Shown: positions 13,285 through 21,965 of the stretch, one piece after another
How positions within the stretch are numbered: position 1 is the stretch's first letter
How the letters are laid out: each line of letters begins with the position of its first letter
NCBI GenBank assembly: GCA_013360595.1
Contig: JABWBJ010000003.1
Coordinates: 1 to 32,929 of the forward strand
Origin: Gemmatimonadaceae bacterium
Lineage (GTDB): Bacteria > Gemmatimonadota > Gemmatimonadetes > Gemmatimonadales > Gemmatimonadaceae
Reading direction: 5' to 3'
DNA length: 32,929 bases
Notes under the pieces: model-generated
Databases searched by the model: none
Told to the model about the DNA's origin: nothing
What the model saw: only the letters and a program-made list of their open reading frames with translations
Position numbers and translations under genes: made by a program

Positions 13285-14457
13285 CTATCGCGGCGCGACG
13301 GCGGCGCTGACCTGCGACAATGCATCCAGGGCGCGATCGACGTCGCACTCGGTGTTGAACGCGCCGAAGCTCAGGCGCGTCGCGCCGCCCGTCTGGTGCG
13401 TACCGAAGGTCGCGTGCGCCAGCGGGGCGCAGTGGATGCCGCCGCGGGTCAGCAGGCCGAACTCGCCCTCCAGCAGCGCGGCCAGCTCCGACGGCTCGTA
13501 TCCGCCGACGCGAACGCTGAACACCGCCACGCGTTGCGACGGATCGCCCGGACCCAGCACCGTCACGTCGGGCATGTCACGCACACCGTCGAGGAATCGC
13601 ACCGACAGCGCACGATCGTGCGCCGCCAGCGACTCCACGCCGCGATCCAGTATCCACTCGACCGCCGCCGCTAGACCCGCCAGCCCGATGGCGTTGTGAC
13701 TGCCGCTCTCGTATCGGTCGGGCATGAACGACGGATGCGTCGCCTCCTCGCTGACCGAGCCGGTGCCGCCCTGCTTGAGCGGCCGGATGCGCGGCTCGAT
13801 GCCGCGCCGCACGTACAGTCCGCCGGTGCCCAGCGGCCCGAGCAACCCCTTGTGCCCGGGAAACGCCAGCAGGTCGATGCTCATGCCGCGCACGTCGATG
13901 GGCAGATGGCCGGCGGTCTGCGCGGCGTCGACGAGAAAGAGTATGTCGCGCGAGCGGGCGGTGCGGCCGATGTCGGCAATCGGCGCAATCGCGCCCGAAA
14001 CGTTGCCGGCGTGATGCAAAACGACCAGCCTCGTATTCGGCCGAATCGCGCCGATCACGTCATCGGCGCGAATCAGTCCGGTGTGCTGATCGGCCGGCAC
14101 GAGCGTGTGCGACACGCCGGTCGCTTCCAGCGCTTTCAGCGGGCGCAGCACCGAGTTGTGGTCCATGCGGCTGGCGACGACATGATCGCCGGGCCGCACG
14201 GCGCCCTGAATCGCCAGGTTGAGCATGTCGGTGCAGTTGAGGCCAAAGACGATCTGCTCGGGCGCTTCGGCGTTGAACAGCCGCGCCAGCAGCCGGCGGC
14301 AACGCGAGACGATCTCGCCGGTTTCCAGGGCTTCGCGATAGGCGCCACGTCCGGCCGATGCGCCCAGCCGTTCGGCGTAATCGCGCATGGCGTCGAAGAC
14401 GGCGGGGGGTTTGGGGAAGCTGGTGGCGGCGTTGTCGAGATACAGGCGGTCGCGCAT
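13285..14457 (-). CDS. Cysteine desulfurase family protein (class V aminotransferase, TIGR01977 type)
   Basis: ATG 14457 (MRDRLYLDNAATSFPKP) puts the 'YLDNAATS' motif where this family has it; ATG 14490 is an alternative. The 390 residues show the PLP fold of SufS/NifS relatives: 'HNSVLRPL', 'VLHHAGNVSGAI', 'FLVDAAQTAGH', the PLP lysine K203 in 'FPGHKGLLGPLGTG', and the persulfide-forming cysteine C343 in 'RGGIHCAPLAH'. The enzyme would move sulfur from cysteine to a carrier for Fe-S cluster, thiolation or selenium metabolism. The length fits the family (about 380). It is divergent from the glycosylase gene, with no suf or isc genes nearby, so the acceptor is unknown. Confidence 0.9.
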   Translation of the reverse strand: MRDRLYLDNAATSFPKPPAVFDAMRDYAERLGASAGRGAYREALETGEIVSRCRRLLARLFNAEAPEQIVFGLNCTDMLNLAIQGAVRPGDHVVASRMDHNSVLRPLKALEATGVSHTLVPADQHTGLIRADDVIGAIRPNTRLVVLHHAGNVSGAIAPIADIGRTARSRDILFLVDAAQTAGHLPIDVRGMSIDLLAFPGHKGLLGPLGTGGLYVRRGIEPRIRPLKQGGTGSVSEEATHPSFMPDRYESGSHNAIGLAGLAAAVEWILDRGVESLAAHDRALSVRFLDGVRDMPDVTVLGPGDPSQRVAVFSVRVGGYEPSELAALLEGEFGLLTRGGIHCAPLAHATFGTHQTGGATRLSFGAFNTECDVDRALDALSQVSAAVAPR

Positions 14458-14587
14458 GGGGTTGGTCCGTCGTAGTGGTTCAGCCGTCATTATAGGCGAT
14501 CCGGGCGGCACTCCCGCCATCGAGCATCGAGGCCAACGGAACCGTTCTCGCGTGGAAAAACAAGCTGATTTGCGGTATGAACACGTG

Positions 14588-15145
14588 ATGCCGACACGTA
14601 GCCGTAACACGCGCGGCGCTGCGCCGCCGCAGCTCGACGATCCGCGCCGCTGCCGCTGGGCGCGCGGCGATGCGCTGCTGGCGGACTATCACGATCGCGA
14701 ATGGGGCCGGCCGATCGACGGCGACGCCGGGCATCTGGAGCGCATGGCGCTCGAAATATTTCAGTGCGGCCTGTCGTGGAAGATTGTCCTGGTGAAGCGG
14801 CCGGCGCTGCGCGAGGCGTTCGAGGGCTTCGACGTGGCGAGTCTCGCAAAGTGGGGCGATCCGCACATAGCGCGGGTCATGACGCATCCGGGGGTGATCC
14901 GCAATCGCCGCAAGATTCAGGCCGTGCTCGACAACGCGCGGGCCTTTGCCGCGCTGGCCGAGGAACACGGCGGCTACGTGCGCTGGTTCGAGCGCCTGGA
15001 TGTCTCATCGCCCACCCGGCGGCGCGAGGTGTTTACGGAGTTCCGCGAGCGGTTCCGATTCATGGGGCCGGAAACGACCAAGTGCTATCTCTGGGGCACG
15101 GGCAAGATCGCGCCGCCGCACGAACGTCGCTGCTGGCTGTTTTGA
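14588..15145 (+). CDS. tag: DNA-3-methyladenine glycosylase I
   Basis: ATG 14588 (MPTRSRNTRGAAPPQLDD). The 185-aa protein starts its domain with 'RCRWARGDALLADYHDREWG', the Tag signature with the zinc ligands Cys and His of the N-terminus, and ends in 'PPHERRC', giving the His-x3-Cys that completes the zinc snap in E. coli Tag. Between them lie 'LERMALEIFQCGLSW' (base-flipping region, usually QAGLSW, here QCGLSW) and 'VIRNRRKIQAVLDNARAF'. The enzyme removes 3-methyladenine from alkylated DNA. No strong ribosome site is visible. It shares a 130-bp promoter region with the divergent desulfurase. Confidence 0.92.
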   Translation: MPTRSRNTRGAAPPQLDDPRRCRWARGDALLADYHDREWGRPIDGDAGHLERMALEIFQCGLSWKIVLVKRPALREAFEGFDVASLAKWGDPHIARVMTHPGVIRNRRKIQAVLDNARAFAALAEEHGGYVRWFERLDVSSPTRRREVFTEFRERFRFMGPETTKCYLWGTGKIAPPHERRCWLF

Positions 15146-15205
15146 CCGACGCGCGCCGGATGCCTACGCTTTGAATGGGGCGGCGGAGGCAAGCAGAAGG
15201 TAATC

Positions 15206-18154
15206 GTGCCCATGCCGCACATCAGAATGCGATCCGTCCCGTCTGCATTGTGCATCGCGTTCGCCGCCGGCGCGGCGCGTGGACAGGACGCTCCACCGCC
15301 CGATGCGTCACGCGATCCGGCCGCCACCTATCTCAACGAACGCCTGGCCGCCTATGAAGAACTGGACCGCGCCCGGCAGCTCGTCGATCGCGGCGAATGG
15401 GACCAGGCGGCGCAGCGATTTCAGTCGATCGTCGACAACCACGGCGACACGCTCATGCGCCGCGGCGCCGCGCCAGCGTCGCGACCGAGGAGCGACGATC
15501 TGGAGGGGTTCGTCAATCTGCCGGAGCGCGTCTTCGCCGAATTGATCGAAGGACCTCCAAGGCTGCTGGCCGAATATCTCCGTCGCTACGAAGCGACCGC
15601 CCGCGACGCCATCCGCCGCGAATCGGCCGAACAAATCGGCGTGCCTGCATCCGCATGGCGCTATTTTCCCACCGCCGCCGCGGCCGATGCCATCGAAGCC
15701 GCGGCCGATCGACTGATGGAGGCCGGCCGCCTGGCGGCGGCCGCGCGGCTGTATCGGCGACTGGCATCGTCGCATCCGCTGCGGGCGGCGCGTGAGTGGA
15801 ACTGGCAGGCCAAGCTGGCGTTGTGTGAGAGCTTGTGTGGGCGGCGAGATGCGCTCGACGCGCTGAAGGTCCGCCTGGCCGCGTCCGATCCCGCGCCGAC
15901 GGTGACGTGGGGCGGCAAGCAGCAGCCCTTACAGGCGTTTCTCGAGCAATTCGTCAGCGCTGCGCCGACGCCGAAGCCGTCGGTGACGCTCGGCCGGCAC
16001 CCCTTCGGCGGCGATTCCGACGGCCGCATTTCCCTCGCCGAAACGCCGGCAGCCCAGGCGACGCTGTGGCGATGCGCGTACGAGCGCCGCAAGCCCGGCA
16101 CTTCCGCCGATACGTGGGACGACGATGATCAGCCGCTCGACGACGCGACGCGCCGCACTCTGCGGTCGGGACGGCAGCTTTCGTCGTTGCCGCTGGCGGC
16201 CGACGGACTGATCGTGCTGGCGAACGGCCGCGACGTGTGGGCGGTCGATCCGGAATCGCCGGAATCTGCCGTGTGGCGTTTTGCGCGGCCGGTCGAAGCC
16301 GACGTCGAACTGGCCGAAGATCGCTGGTTCATCCAGGACGAGGCGGTTCCGCTGAACACGGTGACGCTGGGCAATGGCGTCGTGTTCGCCGCCATCGAGC
16401 GCTCCGACGACGACGCCGACACGCACGCGCGCGGCGATCCGGACGCGGCGCGGCTGGTGTGCCTCGACCTGCGCACCGGTCGATGCATCTGGCGCAACAC
16501 GCTGGACGAGCTGTCGAATCCGTTCGAGGAATGCCGGCTGGATGGCGCGCCGCTGGTGCTCGACGATCGCGTCGTCGCGGTGGTGCGGCGCCGCAAGCCC
16601 TTCGGCTTCGAGGCGTGCCTGCTGGCCTGCTTCGACGCCGCGACGGGCCGGTTGCTGTGGCGGACGCACCTGGGCGAAGCGGCGACCGGCGGCTACGGCT
16701 ACCACAAGCCGACGCAGTCGTTTCCCACGGCGATCGACGGGCGCATCTTCATTCACACGAACATCGGCACGATGGCCGCGGTCGACGCCGAGGACGGCCG
16801 CGTGGCGTGGCTGTGGCGATATCCGACGGCGTACGGTCGGGCGGCGTCGGACTTCGCGGCCGGCCGGCCGGAGCGCGCCTGCCGCGCGTGGCACTACACG
16901 TCGGCGATGATCTGGGGCGATCGCGTCGTATTCGCGCCGCTGGACGCGAGCGAGGCGTTCGTGTTCGCGCAGGATGATGGTGCGCCGGCGGAGCGAGTAG
17001 CCTACGAGCGGCTACGCCAGCCGCAGTCGTTTCTCGGCGTCGCGGGCGACCGCTTGTATTGCGTCGGCACGCGCATCGTGTGCTTCGACCTGGCCGCGCG
17101 CGAGATCGCCTGGGAGCGTCCGTTGGCCGACGGCAGCCTGCTGGGGCGCGGCGCGCTGACCGCCGACGCGGCGCTGATTCCGACCGACGTCGGGCTGTTG
17201 CGCTATCCGCTTGACGGCGGCGCCCCCGTGACACATGCCTGGTCGCCGCGCGCCGCCGGAAACGTCGCCGCTGCGGCCGGGCGCATTCTCGTTGCATCGG
17301 GTCAGTCGGTCTTCGAACTGGGCGACAAGGAGGCCGCCTGGGCGCGGCTGTCGAGCCGCGCGGCGGATCGCCCAACCGATCCGCGTCCGCTGCTCTCGCT
17401 GGCGGAGCTGGCGTTCGAGACGTCGGATTACGAGCGCGGCCTGGCGTCGCTCGATCAGGCGATGGAGCGCGGCCGGGCCGCACACGGCGCCGTGGATGAC
17501 GCGACGCGGGCGCGGGTGTATGGCCTGTGCCTGCGTTATGCGCAGCGTCTGCATCGCACGGCCCAGAGCGCGCGGGCCGCGCCGGACGAAGAACTCGACT
17601 GGGCACACGGCATGTTGGACCGCGCCGGCATGTGCGCGCCCGATGAAGACGCCCACGTGAGTTTCAGACTATTGCGCTCCGAATTGTTCCTGGCCGCCGG
17701 CCGACCCGCCGACGCCGTGGATGCCTATCAGCAGATCCTCACCGATCCCGCGCTGGCGCGACGCACGCTGACGACCGAGCGCAGCGGCGAAATCACCGCC
17801 GGCGGCTTCGCGCGCGACCGCATCGCGCGGCTGATCTTTGAGCACGGCCGCGCGGTGTACGCCAACGTCGAACAAAAGGCCGAGGAACGCCTGCGCATCG
17901 CCTGGGCCGAGCGCAACGCCGACGGGCTGCTGTCCGTCGCCGAGCGATATCCCAACAGCGCCGCCGCGCCGCAGGCGCTGACGCGCGTCTTCACGACCCG
18001 CGGCCCGGGCCGCGCCGAACCTTCCCTGGTCCGGCGCGACCTGGCCGGACTCAGGCCTCGGGCTGTGGTACGATGCGGATGTAGGGCCGCGGCGCTTCCC
18101 AGCCGTTCGGGTAGATCTTCTTCGCCTCGTCGTCGGACACCGAGCCGGCGATGA
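15206..18154 (+). CDS. Exported PQQ-propeller/TPR protein, 3' end lost
   Basis: GTG 15206 has AGAAGG 6 bases upstream; ATG 15212 is possible. A signal peptide (SVPSALCIAFAAGAARGQDA) precedes TPR-like helices (about 40-230). A PQQ-type beta-propeller (about 330-710) shows repeats such as 'LVCLDLRTGRCIWRNTLDEL', 'LLACFDAATGRLLWRTHLGE' and 'MAAVDAEDGRVAWLWRYP'. Further TPR helices (about 725-930) follow. This plan is common in planctomycete secreted proteins of unknown function. Meaningful sequence ends at about 17,985 ('RYPNSAAAPQAL'). The last 55 or so residues are an Arg/Ser-rich translation of the antisense of the neighbouring peroxiredoxin gene and its hairpin. The real gene therefore continued elsewhere, and the stop at 18,154 is accidental. 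Confidence 0.8.
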   Translation: MPMPHIRMRSVPSALCIAFAAGAARGQDAPPPDASRDPAATYLNERLAAYEELDRARQLVDRGEWDQAAQRFQSIVDNHGDTLMRRGAAPASRPRSDDLEGFVNLPERVFAELIEGPPRLLAEYLRRYEATARDAIRRESAEQIGVPASAWRYFPTAAAADAIEAAADRLMEAGRLAAAARLYRRLASSHPLRAAREWNWQAKLALCESLCGRRDALDALKVRLAASDPAPTVTWGGKQQPLQAFLEQFVSAAPTPKPSVTLGRHPFGGDSDGRISLAETPAAQATLWRCAYERRKPGTSADTWDDDDQPLDDATRRTLRSGRQLSSLPLAADGLIVLANGRDVWAVDPESPESAVWRFARPVEADVELAEDRWFIQDEAVPLNTVTLGNGVVFAAIERSDDDADTHARGDPDAARLVCLDLRTGRCIWRNTLDELSNPFEECRLDGAPLVLDDRVVAVVRRRKPFGFEACLLACFDAATGRLLWRTHLGEAATGGYGYHKPTQSFPTAIDGRIFIHTNIGTMAAVDAEDGRVAWLWRYPTAYGRAASDFAAGRPERACRAWHYTSAMIWGDRVVFAPLDASEAFVFAQDDGAPAERVAYERLRQPQSFLGVAGDRLYCVGTRIVCFDLAAREIAWERPLADGSLLGRGALTADAALIPTDVGLLRYPLDGGAPVTHAWSPRAAGNVAAAAGRILVASGQSVFELGDKEAAWARLSSRAADRPTDPRPLLSLAELAFETSDYERGLASLDQAMERGRAAHGAVDDATRARVYGLCLRYAQRLHRTAQSARAAPDEELDWAHGMLDRAGMCAPDEDAHVSFRLLRSELFLAAGRPADAVDAYQQILTDPALARRTLTTERSGEITAGGFARDRIARLIFEHGRAVYANVEQKAEERLRIAWAERNADGLLSVAERYPNSAAAPQALTRVFTTRGPGRAEPSLVRRDLAGLRPRAVVRCGCRAAALPSRSGRSSSPRRRTPSRR
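18025..18055 (-). terminator. Hairpin at the end of the peroxiredoxin gene
   Basis: CCTG-GTCCGGC (18,025-18,035) pairs with GCCGGAC-t-CAGG (18,044-18,055), an 11-bp stem with one bulged base, overlapping the peroxiredoxin stop codon. No T run. To its left a 16-bp perfect palindrome, CGCGGCCCGGGCCGCG, spans 17,999-18,014. Confidence 0.5.
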
Positions 18155-18713
18155 TGACCTTCTCGCCCTGCTTCCAGTTGACGGGCGTGGACACCCGGTG
18201 CCTTGCCGTGAGCTGCAGCGAGTCGATCACCCGCAGCACCTCGTCGAAGTTGCGCCCCGTGGTCATCGGGTAGACCAGGATCGTCTTGATCTTCCGGTCG
18301 GGGCCGATGATGAACACGTTGCGCACCGTCTGGTTGTCGGCCGGCGTGCGCACGAGCGGGTCGCCGGACACGCTGGCGGGGAGCATCCCGTACAGCTTGG
18401 AGACCTTGAAGTCGTCGTCGCCGATCATCGGGTAGTTCGGCGCCGTCCCCTGGGTGTCGCGAATATCGTCCGCCCACTTGGCGTGCCGGTCGATGGGATC
18501 CACCGAGAGCCCGATGATCTTCACGCCCCGCTTGTCGAACTCCGGCTTGATCCGCGCCATGTACCCGAGCTCGGTCGTGCAGACCGGGGTGAAGTCCTTG
18601 GGATGCGAGAAGAGAACGCACCACGAGTCCCCGATCCATTCGTGGAAGCGGATCGTGCCTTCGGTGGTCTTCGCCTCGAAGTCAGGGGCGATGTCGCCCA
18701 GAGCCAGCGTCAT
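18051..18713 (-). CDS. 1-Cys peroxiredoxin (Prdx6/AhpC-TSA type), 220 aa
   Basis: ATG 18713 is preceded by GGAGGAAGG. 'FTPVCTTE' contains the peroxidatic C45. The only other cysteine is C32, and no C-terminal resolving cysteine exists, while a long C-terminal domain ('HRVSTPVNWKQGEKVIIAGS', 'YPNGWEAPRPYIRIVPQP') is present. Both features and the 220-aa length define the Prdx6-like 1-Cys subfamily, which reduces hydrogen peroxide and organic hydroperoxides with an external thiol. It is divergent from the helicase gene. Its 3' end faces the suspected junction at about 18,000. Confidence 0.95.
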   Translation of the reverse strand: MTLALGDIAPDFEAKTTEGTIRFHEWIGDSWCVLFSHPKDFTPVCTTELGYMARIKPEFDKRGVKIIGLSVDPIDRHAKWADDIRDTQGTAPNYPMIGDDDFKVSKLYGMLPASVSGDPLVRTPADNQTVRNVFIIGPDRKIKTILVYPMTTGRNFDEVLRVIDSLQLTARHRVSTPVNWKQGEKVIIAGSVSDDEAKKIYPNGWEAPRPYIRIVPQPEA

Positions 18714-18818
18714 GGCCTTCCTCCAGTGGCTGAGGGGTGGACCAACGAAGCTCACCGGCCGGCGCCCGCGGGTCAAGTCGCCCCCGCCGTCACAGTCCCC
18801 GCGTACCTTTCCGCCGGG

Positions 18819-21728
18819 ATGCCCTTCACGCCAACGCCCTCACAGCGCGCCGCCATCGAGGCAGACCTCGGTCCGGCGCTCGTGCTCGCCGGTCCGGGGG
18901 CCGGGAAGACGTTCTGCCTCATCGAACGGATCCGGCACCTGATCGAAGTGAAGCGCATGGATCCCGAACGGATCCACGCCTTCACCTTCACCAACAAGGC
19001 GGCCGAGGAGATCGGGTCGCGCCTCGATGACCTCGGCGAGAAGGCGCATCTCGTCAGGCGGGGGACGATCCATGCCTTCTGCGCCGATCTGCTGCGCCAG
19101 CACGGGCATCACGAAGGGCTCGAGCGGGGCTTCGGAATCGCCGACGAGCACTACCAGCAGTCGGTCCTCTCGCGGCTTGGCCAGCCGGCGCGATTCCACG
19201 CCGCCATCCTCAAGTCGTTCACGCTCCACCGGCTCCGGGGATTCGAGCTGAGCGAGCGCGATGCCCGAACGTACGCCGAGTACGTGCAGCGGCTTGCGCG
19301 CAGGAACATGGCCGACTTCGACATGCTGGTGGTGAAGGCGGCCCACCTGCTGGAGTCCGTGCCCGAGGTCGCGCGTGAGGTACGCTCGCGCTGGGACTGC
19401 ATCCTCGTGGACGAGTTCCAGGATCTGAATCCCCGCCAGTACGAGGTGGTACGGGCGCTGGCCCGGGAGCACCGCAACGTCTTCGCCGTCGGGGACGACG
19501 AACAGTCCATCTTCTCGTGGACCGGCGCCGACCTGACGCTCTTCGCCGCGCTGCAGAACGACTTCGGCATCGTGAGGGCCATCACGCTGCGCGACAACCA
19601 CCGGTGTCCGAGTCAGATCTTCGATCGGGCGCGGGCGCTGGTGCGGCGGAATCCGGCGGGTCTGTGGACGAAGGAGGAGATCGTCGCCACGCACGAGACG
19701 CCGCATCCGGTCCGCGCCCTCAACTTCGGCGACGACCTGCACGAGGCGGACTGGCTCCTCGAGGATCTGCGCGCGGACCGGGAACGGCATGGCCTGCGCT
19801 GGGGCGATTACGCCGTGCTCTACCGCCGGCACGAGATCGGCGATGCGCTGGAGGCAACGCTGATCGGTGCCGGCGTCCCCTGCCGGCTGGCCCAGGGCCG
19901 CGCGGTGGCCGACGATCCGGTCATCGCCTACGCGGTGGCCGCGCTCAAGGTCATTGCCGACCCCGCCGACGACGCGCACCAGGAGGCGTTTCTGCGGGTC
20001 GTCCTGCCGCCCAGCCTGCTCGACCTGCTGCGAACGAAAGTGGAGGCGGGCGTCGACGGGCTCCGCGCGCAGATGGAGGCGCATGCCCGATCACTGCCGC
20101 GGCGCGCGCCCGGCGCGTCGAAGCTGTGGCGCGCGCTGTTCGCCCTGAGGAACCTGGAGTCGCTCGGACGGAAGCACGACGACCTCACCGCCCTGGTGGA
20201 GGAACTGCTGTCGCAGCGCGTGGGGGTGTATCGGACGATGCTGGAGGAGCGGCACGAGGACCTGTCCGATCCGGCGAACCATCCGGAGGTCGTGCAGCTC
20301 GCCGACCGGCTCGGCGCCGCCCTCGACGCGGGGCGGATGGTCTGGGTGGAGCCGATGGCGGGGCTCGAGATCCCGCTGCGGGCCATGCTGCACGGCATCG
20401 GGTTCACGCGATTCGGGGTCGGCCCCTCGCCGCCTGACGACGCCGAGCCGGTGCGCGCCGGTGATGTCCCGACCCTGGGGATCGCGCTCGGCCTGTTCAA
20501 GGTGCTGCAGCTCGTGGCGACCCGGCGCGAGGCGCCCTTCGGCGACTTCGTGGCCGTGGACATCGAAACCACGGGCCGCGACGTGGAGCGGGCCGAGGTC
20601 GTGGACCTGGCGGCGGTGCGCGTGCGGAACGGCCAGGTGGTGGACGAGTGGTCCTCGCTGGTGAAGCCGCGCGTGCCGATCCACGCCGCGGCGGCGGCAG
20701 TCACCGGGATCACGGAGGCGATGGTTGCCGGCAAGCCGCACTTCGAGGACGTGTGGCCGGGCTTTCGAGACTTCTGTGGCGACGACGTCGTGGTGGCCCA
20801 CAACGGGTACCGGTTCGACTTCCCCATCCTCGAGCGGATGAGCGCCCCGCTCGGTGGATACCGGTTCACGACGTACGACACGCTGGTGCTGGCCCGCGAG
20901 CTGCATCCCGGGAGCCGCAAGCTCCACGATCTGGCGGTCCGGTTCGGCGTGGACACCGGGCACGAGCACCGCGCGCTCGACGATTCGCGGGCACTGGCCC
21001 GCGTCTTCCTGCGCCTGGATGCCGAACGCGTGACGCGGTCGCGCAAGACCGCGCTGGCGAACCTGCTGGACCAGCTCGGGATCGCCCTCGCGCTCTGGTC
21101 GGCGCCTGACGAGAGCGCGGAGGCGAAGATGCTGCGGCAGGCGGCCGCGATCTACGCGCTCGGCCGGTACAGCGACGCCCTGGAGCACTACCGGGCGCAG
21201 CGGGAGCTGGCCGGCGACCCCGCGATTCCCACCGCGGACGACCTCATCGAGCGGCTGGGCGGGAAGGGACTGATGGAGCGGTTGCGCGCCGAGAAGACGG
21301 CCGATGAGCGGTATCCACAGGCGATGGCCCGGTTGCGCCGGCTTCTGCAGCGGTGCGAGGCGCCGACGCTCGACGGCCAGGTCCGTGAGTTCCTCGAGCT
21401 GGTGGCGCTCTCGAAGCATGATGGGAGCACGGTGCACCAGGATCGGGTGAGCCTGCTGACGCTGCACTCCACGAAGGGGCTGGAGTTCTCGCGCGTGTAC
21501 ATCGTGGGCGTGGAGGACGCCGAGATCCCCGGCGGGACGCAGCACAAGCCGGCGATGAAGGCCGAGATCGAGGAGGGGCGCCGGCTGCTCTACGTCGGGA
21601 TGACGCGCGCGAAGGACCGCCTGGTGATGACGCGCGCCGCGAAGCGGAACGACCTGCCCACGGGCGGGACGCAGTTCCTGAGCGAGATGGGGCTCACGCC
21701 GGAGCCGGTGACCTCCCGCCGGGCGTGA
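18819..21728 (+). CDS. UvrD-type helicase with an internal DEDDh exonuclease domain, 969 aa
   Basis: ATG 18819 (MPFTPTPSQRAAIEADLGPA) starts just before the Q motif; no strong ribosome site is visible. Helicase motifs: Walker A G25-PGAGK-T31, 'TFTNKAAEEI', DEFQD at 198-202, 'GDDEQSIFSWTGAD' and 'LRDNHRCPSQIF' in the first part; 'LTLHSTKGLEFSRVYI' and 'EEGRRLLYVGMTRAKDRL' near the end. Between them, residues about 575-735 form a DnaQ-like 3'-5' exonuclease with D581/E583 ('DIETTG'), D667 ('YRFDFPIL') and H717/D722 ('HRALDD'), a complete DEDDh set. One chain thus combines unwinding and proofreading-type nuclease activity, suited to repair or end resection. No nuclease subunit of AddAB or RecBCD type is nearby. 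Confidence 0.9.
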   Translation: MPFTPTPSQRAAIEADLGPALVLAGPGAGKTFCLIERIRHLIEVKRMDPERIHAFTFTNKAAEEIGSRLDDLGEKAHLVRRGTIHAFCADLLRQHGHHEGLERGFGIADEHYQQSVLSRLGQPARFHAAILKSFTLHRLRGFELSERDARTYAEYVQRLARRNMADFDMLVVKAAHLLESVPEVAREVRSRWDCILVDEFQDLNPRQYEVVRALAREHRNVFAVGDDEQSIFSWTGADLTLFAALQNDFGIVRAITLRDNHRCPSQIFDRARALVRRNPAGLWTKEEIVATHETPHPVRALNFGDDLHEADWLLEDLRADRERHGLRWGDYAVLYRRHEIGDALEATLIGAGVPCRLAQGRAVADDPVIAYAVAALKVIADPADDAHQEAFLRVVLPPSLLDLLRTKVEAGVDGLRAQMEAHARSLPRRAPGASKLWRALFALRNLESLGRKHDDLTALVEELLSQRVGVYRTMLEERHEDLSDPANHPEVVQLADRLGAALDAGRMVWVEPMAGLEIPLRAMLHGIGFTRFGVGPSPPDDAEPVRAGDVPTLGIALGLFKVLQLVATRREAPFGDFVAVDIETTGRDVERAEVVDLAAVRVRNGQVVDEWSSLVKPRVPIHAAAAAVTGITEAMVAGKPHFEDVWPGFRDFCGDDVVVAHNGYRFDFPILERMSAPLGGYRFTTYDTLVLARELHPGSRKLHDLAVRFGVDTGHEHRALDDSRALARVFLRLDAERVTRSRKTALANLLDQLGIALALWSAPDESAEAKMLRQAAAIYALGRYSDALEHYRAQRELAGDPAIPTADDLIERLGGKGLMERLRAEKTADERYPQAMARLRRLLQRCEAPTLDGQVREFLELVALSKHDGSTVHQDRVSLLTLHSTKGLEFSRVYIVGVEDAEIPGGTQHKPAMKAEIEEGRRLLYVGMTRAKDRLVMTRAAKRNDLPTGGTQFLSEMGLTPEPVTSRRA

Positions 21729-21965
21729 CTGCCGCGATTCCGGGAGGCGTTCGGGCCAACGTGGACCGAGCCTGATGGGATCAGGGACAGGAAGTCTGCT
21801 CCATGATCCCGAGGATCGGATACAGTGACACGAAATCTTCGGTGCGCGAACGGGCACGAGCCGCGGGACGTGTCCGCAGCCCGGCCAGGGCCGCTACGGC
21901 GCGGCGAATCGGAAAGCGGGCCGGACGACCGCGCCGGCCAGCGGTATCCGGCCAGTGAGGCGACG

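Noticed and set aside
18000-18154. C-terminal Arg/Ser-rich tail of the PQQ/TPR protein
   Set aside because: It is a translation of the antisense of the peroxiredoxin gene and its terminator hairpin, not a natural protein end.
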